From the NCBI GenBank assembly GCA_012522795.1, contig JAAYJT010000029.1, forward strand, positions 1 to 64,000: a DNA stretch of 64,000 nt. The letters run 5' to 3'. The notes under the pieces are model-generated. The model worked only from the letters and a program-made list of their open reading frames with translations, was not told the origin of the DNA and did no database searches. Origin of the DNA: Bacteroidales bacterium (GTDB taxonomy: Bacteria > Bacteroidota > Bacteroidia > Bacteroidales > JAAYJT01). Numbering within the stretch: position 1 is the stretch's first letter; each line of letters starts with the position of its first letter. This document shows positions 8,208 through 16,036 of the stretch, piece by piece. The position numbers and the translations under genes were made by a program.

Positions 8208-8215
8208 TATATTTG
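8208..8215 (+). promoter_or_regulatory. Predicted -7 element for the thrS leader transcript
   Basis: TATATTTG fits TAnnTTTG. No TTTG lies 19-21 bp upstream; instead the fourth ACGTT iteron (8188-8192) occupies the -33 position. This fits a promoter that depends on an activator bound to the iterons. Transcription would start near 8222. Confidence 0.5.
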
Positions 8216-8221
8216 TACTGG

Positions 8222-8350
8222 GATTTTGGTAAAAACTTTGTTTGAGTGATGTCGAACAAGTTTTTTTGTTACAAAGTTCATTCCATCCTTCCCTTCCCCC
8301 TTCCTAAAACAACATCACACAAAACCCGCACACACTGCGGGTTTTGCTTT
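8222..8350 (+). ncRNA. Candidate thrS leader RNA / attenuator or small RNA
   Basis: A roughly 130-nt transcript is predicted between the -7 element at 8208 and a strong terminator. It contains an upstream stem, AACTTTGT (8235-8242) pairing with ACAAAGTT (8271-8278), and an alternative nested hairpin around 8237-8260 followed by seven U's. It ends in the 10-bp terminator at 8321-8345. An ORF at 8249-8353 runs through it with four Thr codons just before and inside the terminator stem. This suggests a ribosome-mediated attenuator for thrS, but a free small RNA is also possible. I do not recognise a known Rfam family. Confidence 0.45.
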
Positions 8351-8353
8351 TAA
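8249..8353 (+). CDS. Possible threonine-containing leader peptide, 34 aa
   Basis: The ORF starts ATG TCG AAC AAG and ends TAA immediately after the terminator hairpin. Residues 21-28 read TTSHKTRT, four threonines in eight positions, overlapping the 5' arm of the terminator. A ribosome slowed there by scarce Thr-tRNA would cover the terminator stem and let transcription reach thrS. There is no Shine-Dalgarno sequence, and the ATG lies in the loop of a predicted hairpin, so translation is uncertain. The only support is position, the threonine cluster and the overlap with the terminator. Confidence 0.35.
   Translation: MSNKFFCYKVHSILPFPLPKTTSHKTRTHCGFCF
8321..8350 (+). terminator. Strong intrinsic terminator upstream of thrS
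   Basis: AAAACCCGCA (8321-8330) pairs perfectly with TGCGGGTTTT (8336-8345) around the loop CACAC, then GCTTTTAAG. It lies about 115 bp upstream of the thrS start codon and ends the leader transcript. Being symmetrical, it could also stop transcription on the minus strand. Confidence 0.8.
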
Positions 8354-8411
8354 GTATTTATATTTTTAGAAAACATGAGATCACATTAGCGATTTGAAGT
8401 ATGTAAAAACA

Positions 8412-8440
8412 TTTGCACACAGAAATTTTGTTTATTTTTG
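8412..8440 (+). promoter_or_regulatory. Predicted proximal promoter of thrS
   Basis: TTTG (8412-8415) and TATTTTTG (8433-8440) are separated by 17 bp, slightly short of the usual 19-21. This promoter lies downstream of the terminator and would give thrS a leader of about 18 nt, independent of the attenuator transcript. Confidence 0.5.
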
Positions 8441-8464
8441 CAAATTCTTTTGAAAAGACAATTA

Positions 8465-10411
8465 ATGACCAAGATAAATATAACATTACCTGATAATTCA
8501 GTTAAACAATTCCCCAAGGGAATAACTTCTCTTGAAATTGCCGGCACCATCAGTGAAGGGCTGGCACGCAATGTATTAGCTGCAAAAGTAAACAATGAGG
8601 TTCAGGATGCAACACTTCCAATAAATACTGATGCCACTCTGCAATTGTTAACCTGGAACGATGAGGAAGGTAAAGCTACAATGTGGCATTCATCAGCACA
8701 TCTGATGGCTGAAGCTATTGAGCTACTTTATCCGGGTGTAAAATTTGGAATAGGTCCTGATATTGAAAACGGATTTTATTATGATATTGATTTCATGGAT
8801 TATTCAATATCTTCCGATGATTTTGAAAAAATAGAGCAGAAAATGCTTGAGCTTGCCCGTGAAAAACAAACTTTTAAACGACGTGAAGTCTCTAAAGCAG
8901 AGGCATTGGAATATTTCACACGCAAGAATGATGAATATAAGGTAGAACTTATAAACGAACTGGAAGACGGGCATATTAGCTTTTATGAATCAGGTTATTT
9001 CACTGATTTATGTCGCGGTCCACATCTTCCGGATACCAACCCGATAAAAGCAGTGAAATTGTTAAATATTGCCGGCGCATACTGGCGTGGCGATATTAGC
9101 CGAAAACAATTAACCAGAATTTACGGTATAACATTTCCAAAACAAAAAGAGCTTAACGATTATCTTGAATTACTTGAAGAAGCCAAAAAGCGTGATCACC
9201 GTAAATTGGGCAAAGAACTTGAATTATTCACCTTCTCACAAAGGGTTGGTCAGGGGCTACCTTTATGGCTTCCAAAGGGTGCAATTTTACGTGATAAACT
9301 TGAGCAGTTCCTGAAGAGGGTTCAACACAAAGCAGGGTATGAGCAAGTTATAAGTCCGCATATTGGGCATGTAGATCTTTATAAAACATCAGGGCATTAC
9401 GATAAATACGGAGAAGATTCATTTAAACCGATAAAAACTCCAGTTCCTGATGAAGAGTTTTTCCTAAAACCAATGAACTGCCCTCATCATTGCGAAATCT
9501 ACAGAAGTAAGCCCCGGTCATACAAAGACCTTCCCATACGTCTTGCAGAATTCGGGACAGTATATCGTTACGAACAAAGTGGGGAGCTGCATGGATTAAC
9601 ACGCGTTCGAGGGTTTACTCAGGATGATGCACATATTTTCTGCCGACCTAATCAGGTAAAGGACGAATTCAAGGGTGTAATGGATATTGTGATGAGAATT
9701 TTTAAAGCACTTGATTTTGAAAACTTTACCGTTCAAATATCTTTACGTGACCCCGAAAATCCACAAAAATATTTAGGAACTTCTGAAAATTGGGAAAAAG
9801 CTGAACAGGCAATCATTGAAGTTGCAGAAGAGCGTGGGCTTAAAAACACTGTTATAAAATATGGTGAAGCTGCTTTTTATGGACCCAAAATGGACTTTAT
9901 GGTTAAGGATGCACTTGGAAGAAGCTGGCAATTAGGTACTATTCAGGTAGATTATAATCTTCCAGAAAGATTTGATCTGGAATATACCGGAAGCGATGAC
10001 GAAAAACACCGTCCTGTAATGATACATCGTGCACCTTTTGGCAGTATGGAACGTTTTGTAGCTGTACTGATTGAACATTGTGCCGGAAGGTTCCCGTTAT
10101 GGCTGGCTCCCGAACAGGTTATTATATTGCCTATCAGTGAAAAATATCAGGAATATGCCGAAAAAGTATTGGAGTTTCTGAATAATTCCGATATTCGCGC
10201 CCAAATTGATGACCGGAATGAAAAAACCGGAAAAAAGATCAGAGATGCCGAATTGAGCAAGATCTCATACATGGTTATAGTAGGTGAGAAAGAGGAAAGC
10301 TCTCAAACATTATCAGTACGTAAACATGGTTTTGGTGATATGGGAACATTTGGCATACAAGATTTTATAGATTTGCTGACTGATGAAATTGATAATGCAA
10401 TGAATCAATAA
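8465..10411 (+). CDS. thrS: Threonyl-tRNA synthetase
   Basis: It charges tRNA-Thr. The 648-residue protein has the expected order: an N-terminal TGS domain (about 1-62), the editing/SAD domain with [10 protein letters not shown], the class II catalytic core with NCPHHCEIY (zinc-binding region) and [16 protein letters not shown], and a C-terminal anticodon-binding domain. I start it at the ATG at 8465, in line with MTKINITLP; an in-frame start at 8438 would overlap the predicted -7 element. It leads the thrS-infC-rpmI-rplT operon, a gene order conserved across bacteria. Upstream are a leader transcript with a terminator and four iterons, so expression is probably regulated. Confidence 0.95.
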   Translation: MTKINITLPDNSVKQFPKGITSLEIAGTISEGLARNVLAAKVNNEVQDATLPINTDATLQLLTWNDEEGKATMWHSSAHLMAEAIELLYPGVKFGIGPDIENGFYYDIDFMDYSISSDDFEKIEQKMLELAREKQTFKRREVSKAEALEYFTRKNDEYKVELINELEDGHISFYESGYFTDLCRGPHLPDTNPIKAVKLLNIAGAYWRGDISRKQLTRIYGITFPKQKELNDYLELLEEAKKRDHRKLGKELELFTFSQRVGQGLPLWLPKGAILRDKLEQFLKRVQHKAGYEQVISPHIGHVDLYKTSGHYDKYGEDSFKPIKTPVPDEEFFLKPMNCPHHCEIYRSKPRSYKDLPIRLAEFGTVYRYEQSGELHGLTRVRGFTQDDAHIFCRPNQVKDEFKGVMDIVMRIFKALDFENFTVQISLRDPENPQKYLGTSENWEKAEQAIIEVAEERGLKNTVIKYGEAAFYGPKMDFMVKDALGRSWQLGTIQVDYNLPERFDLEYTGSDDEKHRPVMIHRAPFGSMERFVAVLIEHCAGRFPLWLAPEQVIILPISEKYQEYAEKVLEFLNNSDIRAQIDDRNEKTGKKIRDAELSKISYMVIVGEKEESSQTLSVRKHGFGDMGTFGIQDFIDLLTDEIDNAMNQ

Positions 10412-10416
10412 AATTT

Positions 10417-10428
10417 ATGTTTAACTAA
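10417..10428 (+). repeat. Intercistronic motif copy 1 (ATGTTTAAC)
   Basis: ATGTTTAACTAA begins 6 bp after the thrS stop. It is also a complete ATG-TTT-AAC-TAA mini-ORF. The same nine bases recur after infC and rpmI. Confidence 0.5.
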
Positions 10429-10444
10429 TACGGAGGACAAAGTT

Positions 10445-11005
10445 ATAGCAACACCATTTAAGCGCCCTCGTGGTAGAGGATACATACCCAGAAAAAAACA
10501 GGAAGACCCTCACAGGATAAATCAGGAAATTACAACACCTGTTGTTAGAGTTGTTGGAGACAATGTGGAGCAAGGTATTTTTAATCTTCGGGAAGCTCTT
10601 GAAATAGCACGAAGTCAGAATCTTGATCTGGTAGAAATATCACCTACTGCAAACCCACCGGTTTGCAAAGTAATTGATTACCGCAAGTTTCTTTACGACT
10701 TGAAAAAGAAACAAAAAGAGATTAAAGCTAAATCGGCAAAAGTTATAGTGAAAGAAATAAGAATGGGACCTAATACCGATGAGCACGACTTTAATTTCAA
10801 ATTAAAACATGCGGAAAATTTCCTTAAGGAAGGTGCTAAAGTCAAAGTTGAAGTGTTTTTCAGGGGTCGCACAATAGTATATAAAGATAAAGGTGAGTTG
10901 ATACTGTTACGTTTTGCTCAGGAACTGGAAGAAGTTGGAAAAGTTGAGCAATTACCCAGGCTCGAAGGAAAACGAATGTTTATGATAATTACTCCTAAAA
11001 AATAA
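10445..11005 (+). CDS. infC: Translation initiation factor IF-3, apparent AUA start
   Basis: IF-3 binds the 30S subunit and checks the initiation codon. The reading frame is open upstream of the first GTG (10565), and the extra 40 codons encode the expected basic N-terminus [22 protein letters not shown]. No ATG, GTG or TTG precedes it. A strong GGAGG (10432-10436) lies 8 bp before an AUA codon at 10445, which is therefore the likely start, giving 186 aa, a normal IF-3 length. In E. coli infC starts with AUU and IF-3 represses its own translation by rejecting that codon; AUA here would allow the same control. It is the second gene of the operon, 33 bp after thrS. Confidence 0.92.
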   Translation: MATPFKRPRGRGYIPRKKQEDPHRINQEITTPVVRVVGDNVEQGIFNLREALEIARSQNLDLVEISPTANPPVCKVIDYRKFLYDLKKKQKEIKAKSAKVIVKEIRMGPNTDEHDFNFKLKHAENFLKEGAKVKVEVFFRGRTIVYKDKGELILLRFAQELEEVGKVEQLPRLEGKRMFMIITPKK

Positions 11006-11023
11006 AACCTTTTGACAATATTA

Positions 11024-11035
11024 ATGTTTAACTAA
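11024..11035 (+). repeat. Intercistronic motif copy 2 (ATGTTTAAC)
   Basis: ATGTTTAACTAA begins 19 bp after the infC stop and is identical over 12 bases to copy 1, including the tiny four-codon ORF. Confidence 0.5.
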
Positions 11036-11054
11036 ACCTAATAATCGATTTGTA

Positions 11055-11252
11055 ATGCCAAAAATGAAGACAAAATCCGCTGCTAAAAAAAGGTTTACTT
11101 TAACTGGTAGTGGTAAAGTAAAGAGAAAGCATGCTTACAAAAGTCATATTCTAACCAAAAAGTCGACTAAGCGTAAGAGAAATCTTACTTATTCGGCAAC
11201 TGTTCATCCGGCTGATGAGAAGAATATAAAACTCATGCTTAATAGTAAATAA
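11055..11252 (+). CDS. rpmI: Ribosomal protein bL35
   Basis: The 65-residue, very basic protein starts [21 protein letters not shown], the standard bL35 opening, and is full length. It is a structural component of the large ribosomal subunit. It lies between infC and rplT in the conserved order, with 49 bp before it and 72 bp after it. Both gaps carry the ATGTTTAAC motif. Confidence 0.97.
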   Translation: MPKMKTKSAAKKRFTLTGSGKVKRKHAYKSHILTKKSTKRKRNLTYSATVHPADEKNIKLMLNSK

Positions 11253-11255
11253 TTT

Positions 11256-11267
11256 ATGTTTAACTTA
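11256..11267 (+). repeat. Intercistronic motif copy 3 (ATGTTTAAC)
   Basis: ATGTTTAACTTA begins 4 bp after the rpmI stop. It matches copies 1 and 2 in the first ten bases, but the frame stays open for 12 codons (to TAA at 11292). Confidence 0.45.
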
Positions 11268-11324
11268 CTTGTAGCCAGTAAAGTTCTCTGTTAAAAAGAG
11301 ACGCTCAAGTGAAAAATTCTAAAA

Positions 11325-11672
11325 ATGCCAAGATCAATCAATAAAGTTGCCTCAAAGGCACGTAAAAAAAAGATTCTTAAACAAACAAAGGGACAATTTG
11401 GTCGTCGTAAAAATGCAATTTCCATTGCAAAAAACTCTCTTGAAAAAGGATTGTTGTACGCTTATCGCGACAGACGTAATAAGAAAAGATCATTCCGCGG
11501 TTTATGGATTAGCCGTATCAATGCCGCTGTTCGTGAATATGGAATGAGCTATTCAGAATTCATGGGTTATCTGAAAAAGAATAATATTGATTTAAACCGT
11601 AAAGTATTAGCTGATTTAGCTATGAATAATCCCGAAGCATTCAAAAGTATTGTGGAACAAGTTAAACAATAA
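11325..11672 (+). CDS. rplT: Ribosomal protein bL20
   Basis: The 115-residue basic protein starts [30 protein letters not shown], typical of bL20, which is an early 23S rRNA assembly protein. In several bacteria bL20 represses translation of its own operon by binding an mRNA structure upstream of rpmI; whether that happens here is not visible. It is the last gene of the operon and is followed by a strong terminator. Confidence 0.97.
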   Translation: MPRSINKVASKARKKKILKQTKGQFGRRKNAISIAKNSLEKGLLYAYRDRRNKKRSFRGLWISRINAAVREYGMSYSEFMGYLKKNNIDLNRKVLADLAMNNPEAFKSIVEQVKQ

Positions 11673-11695
11673 ACTCTCTCCCAATAGATGAAAAG

Positions 11696-11731
11696 AAGCT
11701 GTCTCAGTATAATGCTGGGACAGCTTATTTT
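11696..11731 (+). terminator. Terminator of the thrS-infC-rpmI-rplT operon
   Basis: AAGCTGTCTCA (11696-11706) pairs with TGGGACAGCTT (11716-11726): 11 pairs with one G-U, a 9-nt loop, then ATTTTAATT. It starts 23 bp after the rplT stop. Confidence 0.8.
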
Positions 11732-11828
11732 AATTACTGAAGCTCAACATTTTAACAAAAGCCTTGTTGTTTTATTAAACAGACTTATGTGAAGATTCAG
11801 GCTCTAAAATTATATATACATCCAAATT

Positions 11829-12464
11829 ATGACTTTTATGAAGCAGTTCAGAAAAGAATTCAAGCGATTTTCACTTTCTGAACCAAATACTTATATTAAT
11901 CCTTTCGATCAATTTAATAAATGGTTTCAGGAAGCAGCCGGTTTTAATATTTCAGAACCAAACGCCATGGCACTTGCAACAGCAGGAGTTAACGGAATGC
12001 CCACAATAAGAATTGTTTTGCTCAAAGAAATTGAGAATGATGGTTTCATATTTTTTACTAATTACAATAGCCGTAAAGCAAAACAAATTTCAGAAAATAA
12101 TCAGGCTGCTCTTTTATTTTTCTGGGAAGCACTTGAGCGCCAAATAAGGATTGAAGGCATGATTGAAAAAGCCAATGAAATAACATCTGATGATTATTTT
12201 CATAGTCGAACCCGCGAAAGCCAGGCTGGTAGCATTGTTTCAAAACAAAGTGAAATAATTGAAGGCAGAGAATCGCTTGAGGATGAATTTAAGAACCTTT
12301 TAGACTCTGAAATCCAACAATTTAAGCGTCCCGAATATTGGGGAGGTTATAAATTATATCCTAAGTTATTTGAATTCTGGCAGGGACGTGAGCATCGCCT
12401 TCACGATCGCATACAATATCGCCTTGATGATGGCAAATGGATAAGAGAAAGATTAGCACCATAA
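11829..12464 (+). CDS. pdxH: Pyridoxamine 5'-phosphate oxidase
   Basis: This FMN enzyme oxidises pyridoxine or pyridoxamine phosphate to pyridoxal phosphate. The 211 residues cover the split-barrel fold. FMN/substrate motifs include RIVLLKEIENDGFIFFTNYNSRKA (about 61-84) and the C-terminal PEYWGGYKLYPKLFEFWQG and DRIQYRL-type sequence ending ERLAP, all standard for PdxH. It appears monocistronic. The PLP it makes is used by SerC and IlvA encoded in this window. Confidence 0.95.
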   Translation: MTFMKQFRKEFKRFSLSEPNTYINPFDQFNKWFQEAAGFNISEPNAMALATAGVNGMPTIRIVLLKEIENDGFIFFTNYNSRKAKQISENNQAALLFFWEALERQIRIEGMIEKANEITSDDYFHSRTRESQAGSIVSKQSEIIEGRESLEDEFKNLLDSEIQQFKRPEYWGGYKLYPKLFEFWQGREHRLHDRIQYRLDDGKWIRERLAP

Positions 12465-12576
12465 AAATTCCATGATTTTAGCTGATTCAGCATTATCTAC
12501 ATAATTGAATTTAAACCATTTAGGATCTCACTATCGAGCCAAAAGAAATACTATTTATAAACTGTACAACAGGATA

Positions 12577-13527
12577 TTATCTAAGCCTCAGCCTTTGTCC
12601 TGCTTTGGGTTCTTCACCCTGAATCATGCTGTTCATCCGGTAAAGACTTTTAAGTTTTACTCCATAGTTTTGTGCAATATCATGCATAGTTTCTCCGGCT
12701 TGAGCAAAATGAACATTAGTTTTTGAACGTCTTCGTTTTGTTTCAATAAAAACAGGCTCTCCCCGAGTTAATTCCGAACCCGGTTCTACATCATTAAAGT
12801 AACAGAGCCTGGTCATAGGAATGTTGAAATCATTGGCTATTTTAAAATATGTATCGTCCGCACGGGCAAATATGAACAAACGCCGATTCATTAACAATAA
12901 TGTTCGATGTGAAGGGCCGGGTCCAACTTCTGTAAAAACTACAGGCTCATTCTCTAAAATTTCAGTTGTACTTTCAAATGCCTGTACCACAACAGCCCCG
13001 TGCAAAGCTTCCGTATCAATTTCATACAAACGATTTTCTTCAATCATTTTAATCAACAACTGAGGATACTGAGGATTGGTGGCATAGCCGGCTTTTTGAA
13101 GCCCAAAAGCCCAGGCTTTGTAGTCTGTGATCTCAAGCTCAAATAATGAAGAATATCTGGGTCGGCTTGTCAGGAATAAAGAATGATCGTAAAATGATTC
13201 TTCAACTGATGAGTATTTGCGGAAACATTCCTGTTTTTTATCGTCATCCCAATTAAATGTTTCACCTGTCCATTCATGGCATTTAATACCGAAATGGTTA
13301 TTTGAATTTCTGGCTAACTCACTATTTCCATTGCCCGATTCTATCATTGCCTGCGCCATTGCAATACTGGCGGGAATTCTAAATTCACGCATCTTCTCCA
13401 CTACCAGAGGTTTATACATTTTAATATATTCCTCTCTCGAGATATTTTTATAATTATCCTGAGAGTATAGGGTATTGAAAACAAGTATTAATAAAATACT
13501 CAAGGAGCCTTTAATTACTTTGAGCAT
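12577..13527 (-). CDS. Secreted N-acetylglucosaminidase with LysM domains
   Basis: It is probably a periplasmic peptidoglycan hydrolase. Residues 1-22 form a signal peptide (MLKVIKGSLSILLILVFNTL). The glucosaminidase (GH73/FlgJ-like) domain spans ~30-175 with the likely catalytic glutamate in AMIESGNGNSELA and the GIKCHEW and YDHSLFL motifs of the family. Two C-terminal LysM modules (about 205-260 and 270-316) should bind glycan chains. I chose the ATG at 13527 because it gives a clean signal peptide; the ORF is open for 27 more codons upstream, which would bury the signal. It is convergent with pdxH and divergent from the next gene. Confidence 0.85.
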   Translation of the reverse strand: MLKVIKGSLSILLILVFNTLYSQDNYKNISREEYIKMYKPLVVEKMREFRIPASIAMAQAMIESGNGNSELARNSNNHFGIKCHEWTGETFNWDDDKKQECFRKYSSVEESFYDHSLFLTSRPRYSSLFELEITDYKAWAFGLQKAGYATNPQYPQLLIKMIEENRLYEIDTEALHGAVVVQAFESTTEILENEPVVFTEVGPGPSHRTLLLMNRRLFIFARADDTYFKIANDFNIPMTRLCYFNDVEPGSELTRGEPVFIETKRRRSKTNVHFAQAGETMHDIAQNYGVKLKSLYRMNSMIQGEEPKAGQRLRLR

Positions 13528-13645
13528 CAGAATTCTTAATAATAAAAAGATATTGATAAATTTTAATATCATTGAAACGGACAAGATAATGCAAATAGTA
13601 TAATACAAACTGTGGAGCAGAAAATGTTAAATAAATTCACTTTTA

Positions 13646-13674
13646 TTGCTCATTTGAATATTTGTGTACTTTTG
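13646..13674 (+). promoter_or_regulatory. Predicted promoter inside the open frame of the next gene
   Basis: TTG (13646-13648) and TACTTTTG (13667-13674) are 18 bp apart, close to the consensus. The element falls inside the long open frame that begins at 13612, so the true start of the winged-helix gene should be downstream, at GTG 13696. Confidence 0.5.
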
Positions 13675-13695
13675 TTACTCAAAAATAACCAAGCG

Positions 13696-14232
13696 GTGCT
13701 TCAAACGCTAATTAAATCAAAAACACGAATTAACCTGTTGCTGAAGTTTTTTCTGAATAGCAACAATCGTTCCTGGCTTCGGGATATGGAAACGGAGTTT
13801 GGCGAATCAACAAATGCTATTCGTCAGGAATTGATACATCTTGAAAAAGCCGGCATGCTTAAATCCGAAATGCACGGTAATAAAAAAATGTATCGTGCTA
13901 ATACAAATCACCCGCTTTTTGAAGAGATACACAAACTTTTACTAAAGCATACGGGGATTGACCATGTTATAGAACGCATTGTAATTCAGATAGGTGGGTT
14001 GCACAGCGCATATCTTACAGGAGCTTTTGCAAAAGGCAATGATAGTCCGCTAATTGATATATTATTGATTGGTGATGGTATTGAACGCACTTATCTTGCT
14101 CAGCTTATTGACAAAGTAGAGGGTCTTATAAATCGCAAAATAAGATATATAATTGCTAAACCTGAAGAAGAAAAAATTTATTTAATGAATAGCCCGGAAG
14201 CATTCTTGCTATGGGAAAAAACTGCCGGGTAA
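13696..14232 (+). CDS. Winged-helix protein with degenerate nucleotidyltransferase-like C-terminus
   Basis: Residues ~1-70 are a winged helix (LLLKFFLNSNNRSWLRDMETEFG, then IRQELIHLEKAGMLKSE), as in ArsR/MarR-type repressors. The rest (about 85-178) resembles a minimal nucleotidyltransferase fold, but the expected catalytic GSxxxG..D motif is reduced to LTGAFAKGNDSPLIDILLIG, so catalysis is doubtful. The open frame extends up to 13612, but a promoter lies inside it, so the GTG at 13696 is preferred (178 aa). The gene sits directly before the polysaccharide locus and in the same direction, so it may regulate that locus; this is inference. Confidence 0.65.
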   Translation: MLQTLIKSKTRINLLLKFFLNSNNRSWLRDMETEFGESTNAIRQELIHLEKAGMLKSEMHGNKKMYRANTNHPLFEEIHKLLLKHTGIDHVIERIVIQIGGLHSAYLTGAFAKGNDSPLIDILLIGDGIERTYLAQLIDKVEGLINRKIRYIIAKPEEEKIYLMNSPEAFLLWEKTAG

Positions 14233-14325
14233 TTCCGGCTAACATATTGGCTTACACGTACTTCTTGCTCATTTAATGTGAGTGAGAAGGCGAAGCTGTA
14301 AGAAACATTCAGACTAGCAAAAGAG

Positions 14326-14333
14326 TAGTTTTG
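14326..14333 (+). promoter_or_regulatory. Candidate -7 element for the polysaccharide locus
   Basis: TAGTTTTG matches TAnnTTTG and lies about 97 bp upstream of capE. No -33 box is convincing. It is the only promoter-like element I can support before the run of same-strand genes to 37283. Confidence 0.35.
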
Positions 14334-14429
14334 CAAAATATTAAATAAATAAAGACTTCAGGACTTAACATCATAAGCACAAAAATCTAAAGTCTCTAAC
14401 TTTTACATTACATTTAAAACAACAAATAA

Positions 14430-15470
14430 ATGTCAGTAAAAAGAACACTTCTCATTACCGGAGGAACAGGCTCATTTGGGAATGCTGTATTACAGCGCTT
14501 TATAAATTATGAACGTTTCAGTGAAATAAGAATTTTCTCGCGTGACGAAAAGAAACAGGATGATATGCGTAAGCGCATTAATAACCAGAAAGTTAAATTC
14601 TACATTGGTGATGTTAGAAATCAAAGCTCAGTGGATACAGTTGTTAAGGGAGTTGACTTTATTTTTCATGCTGCAGCCTTAAAGCAAGTACCTTCCTGTG
14701 AGTTTTTTCCGGTTGAAGCTGTTAAAACCAATATTCTTGGAACTGACAATGTTTTAGCCGCTGCTGAACGGCATGAGGTCAAAAAAGCAGTGGTTCTGAG
14801 TACCGACAAAGCTGCCTATCCTATTAATGCAATGGGAATGTCAAAAGCATTAATGGAAAAAGTTATGATAGCCAAATCAAGGAATCTTGATGAAAAAATA
14901 ACCGTTTTTTGTGGAACCCGCTATGGAAATGTAATGGCATCAAGAGGTTCGGTAATACCTCTTTTTATTGAACAAATCAAGGCAAATAAGCCTATTACCA
15001 TTACTGATCCGAATATGACCCGTTTCATGATGACCCTTGAAGATGCTGTTGACCTTGTATTATATGCTTTTGAACACGGACATAATGGTGATATATTCGT
15101 TCAAAAGGCACCGGCAGTTACTATAGAAACACTGGCAAATGCTCTTCAACAGCTCTATAAAACGAATCTGCCGGTTCGTATTATTGGCACCAGGCATGGC
15201 GAAAAATTGTACGAAACACTGGTTAATCGTGAAGATATGGTAAAAGCTGAGGATCTTGGTAATTATTACAGAATTCCTGCCGATAACCGGGATCTTAACT
15301 ACGAAAGATATTTCAGTGAAGGCATAAAGGATGTTACAAAATATAGTGAATATCATTCTCACAACACACATCAGCTTAATATTGAAGAGATGAAGCAATT
15401 ATTACTAAAACTTCCGATTATACGCCGTGATATTCTTGGAGACATGAATGCGATTCAGTATCCTGATTAA
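14430..15470 (+). CDS. capE: UDP-GlcNAc 4,6-dehydratase/5-epimerase (CapE/FlaA1 family)
   Basis: It converts UDP-GlcNAc to UDP-2-acetamido-2,6-dideoxy-beta-L-arabino-4-hexulose, the first step to UDP-L-FucNAc. The NADP-binding motif is GGTGSFG (about 11-17), and the catalytic region is STDKAAYPINAMGMSK, where the usual SDR tyrosine is replaced by methionine as in the FlaA1/CapE/PseB family. Length is 346 aa, as in CapE. Assignment to CapE rather than PseB rests on CapF and CapG following in order. It opens the polysaccharide operon. Confidence 0.88.
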   Translation: MSVKRTLLITGGTGSFGNAVLQRFINYERFSEIRIFSRDEKKQDDMRKRINNQKVKFYIGDVRNQSSVDTVVKGVDFIFHAAALKQVPSCEFFPVEAVKTNILGTDNVLAAAERHEVKKAVVLSTDKAAYPINAMGMSKALMEKVMIAKSRNLDEKITVFCGTRYGNVMASRGSVIPLFIEQIKANKPITITDPNMTRFMMTLEDAVDLVLYAFEHGHNGDIFVQKAPAVTIETLANALQQLYKTNLPVRIIGTRHGEKLYETLVNREDMVKAEDLGNYYRIPADNRDLNYERYFSEGIKDVTKYSEYHSHNTHQLNIEEMKQLLLKLPIIRRDILGDMNAIQYPD

Positions 15471-15549
15471 CAATTATTCATAATTTAAGGCAATATTTCA
15501 GGATGCCAAATGATCAAAAAAACATCTGTAATCATTCTTATAAAGGACT

Positions 15550-15981
15550 ATGATGGAAAACGATAATATAATTAAAGGCAATTCTTACACTGACCATCGC
15601 GGAAGCTTCCGTTTTGTCAACGATTTTAAATTTGAAGACATCAAACGATTTTATTCAATAAAAAATGCTGACACTAGTATTATCCGAGCCTGGCAGGGGC
15701 ATAAAATTGAAACAAAATGTTTTTATGTTTCCAAAGGGAGTTTCCTTATTAACTGGATCAAAATAGATGATTGGGATAATCCCTCGAAAGATTTAAAGAA
15801 AAACAAGCATGTTCTATCAGACCAAAAAAGTGAAATCCTAATTATCCCGCCTGGCCATGTAAACGGACTTAAAGCACTTGAGCCGGATTCAATATTGATA
15901 AGTTTTTCAAATATGAGCCTGGAAGAGTCAAAAAATGATGAATATCGCTTTCCGCAAGACTACTGGTTATTAGAGCAATAG
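15550..15981 (+). CDS. Small cupin, RmlC/WxcM-like sugar epimerase or isomerase
   Basis: The 143-residue protein has a single cupin barrel with YTDHRGSFRFVNDF at the N-terminus (like the opening of RmlC-type epimerases), RAWQGHKIETKCFYVSKGSF and IIPPGHVNGLKAL. It resembles dTDP-sugar 3,5-epimerases and 3,4-ketoisomerases but is shorter than RmlC. It sits between capE and capF; CapF already carries its own cupin, so this extra one may act on another keto-sugar or assist the 3-epimerisation. The substrate cannot be told. ATG at 15550 or 15553 are both possible. Confidence 0.6.
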   Translation: MMENDNIIKGNSYTDHRGSFRFVNDFKFEDIKRFYSIKNADTSIIRAWQGHKIETKCFYVSKGSFLINWIKIDDWDNPSKDLKKNKHVLSDQKSEILIIPPGHVNGLKALEPDSILISFSNMSLEESKNDEYRFPQDYWLLEQ

Positions 15982-16036
15982 CCAATTTTATGTGAACATT
16001 TAGTAAAGCCTTATCTTACATAAACAAACAAAATAA

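Noticed and set aside
13612-13695. Upstream extension of the winged-helix gene to ATG 13612
   Set aside because: The added 28 residues are hydrophobic and unlike the family, and a good promoter (13646-13674) lies within them.
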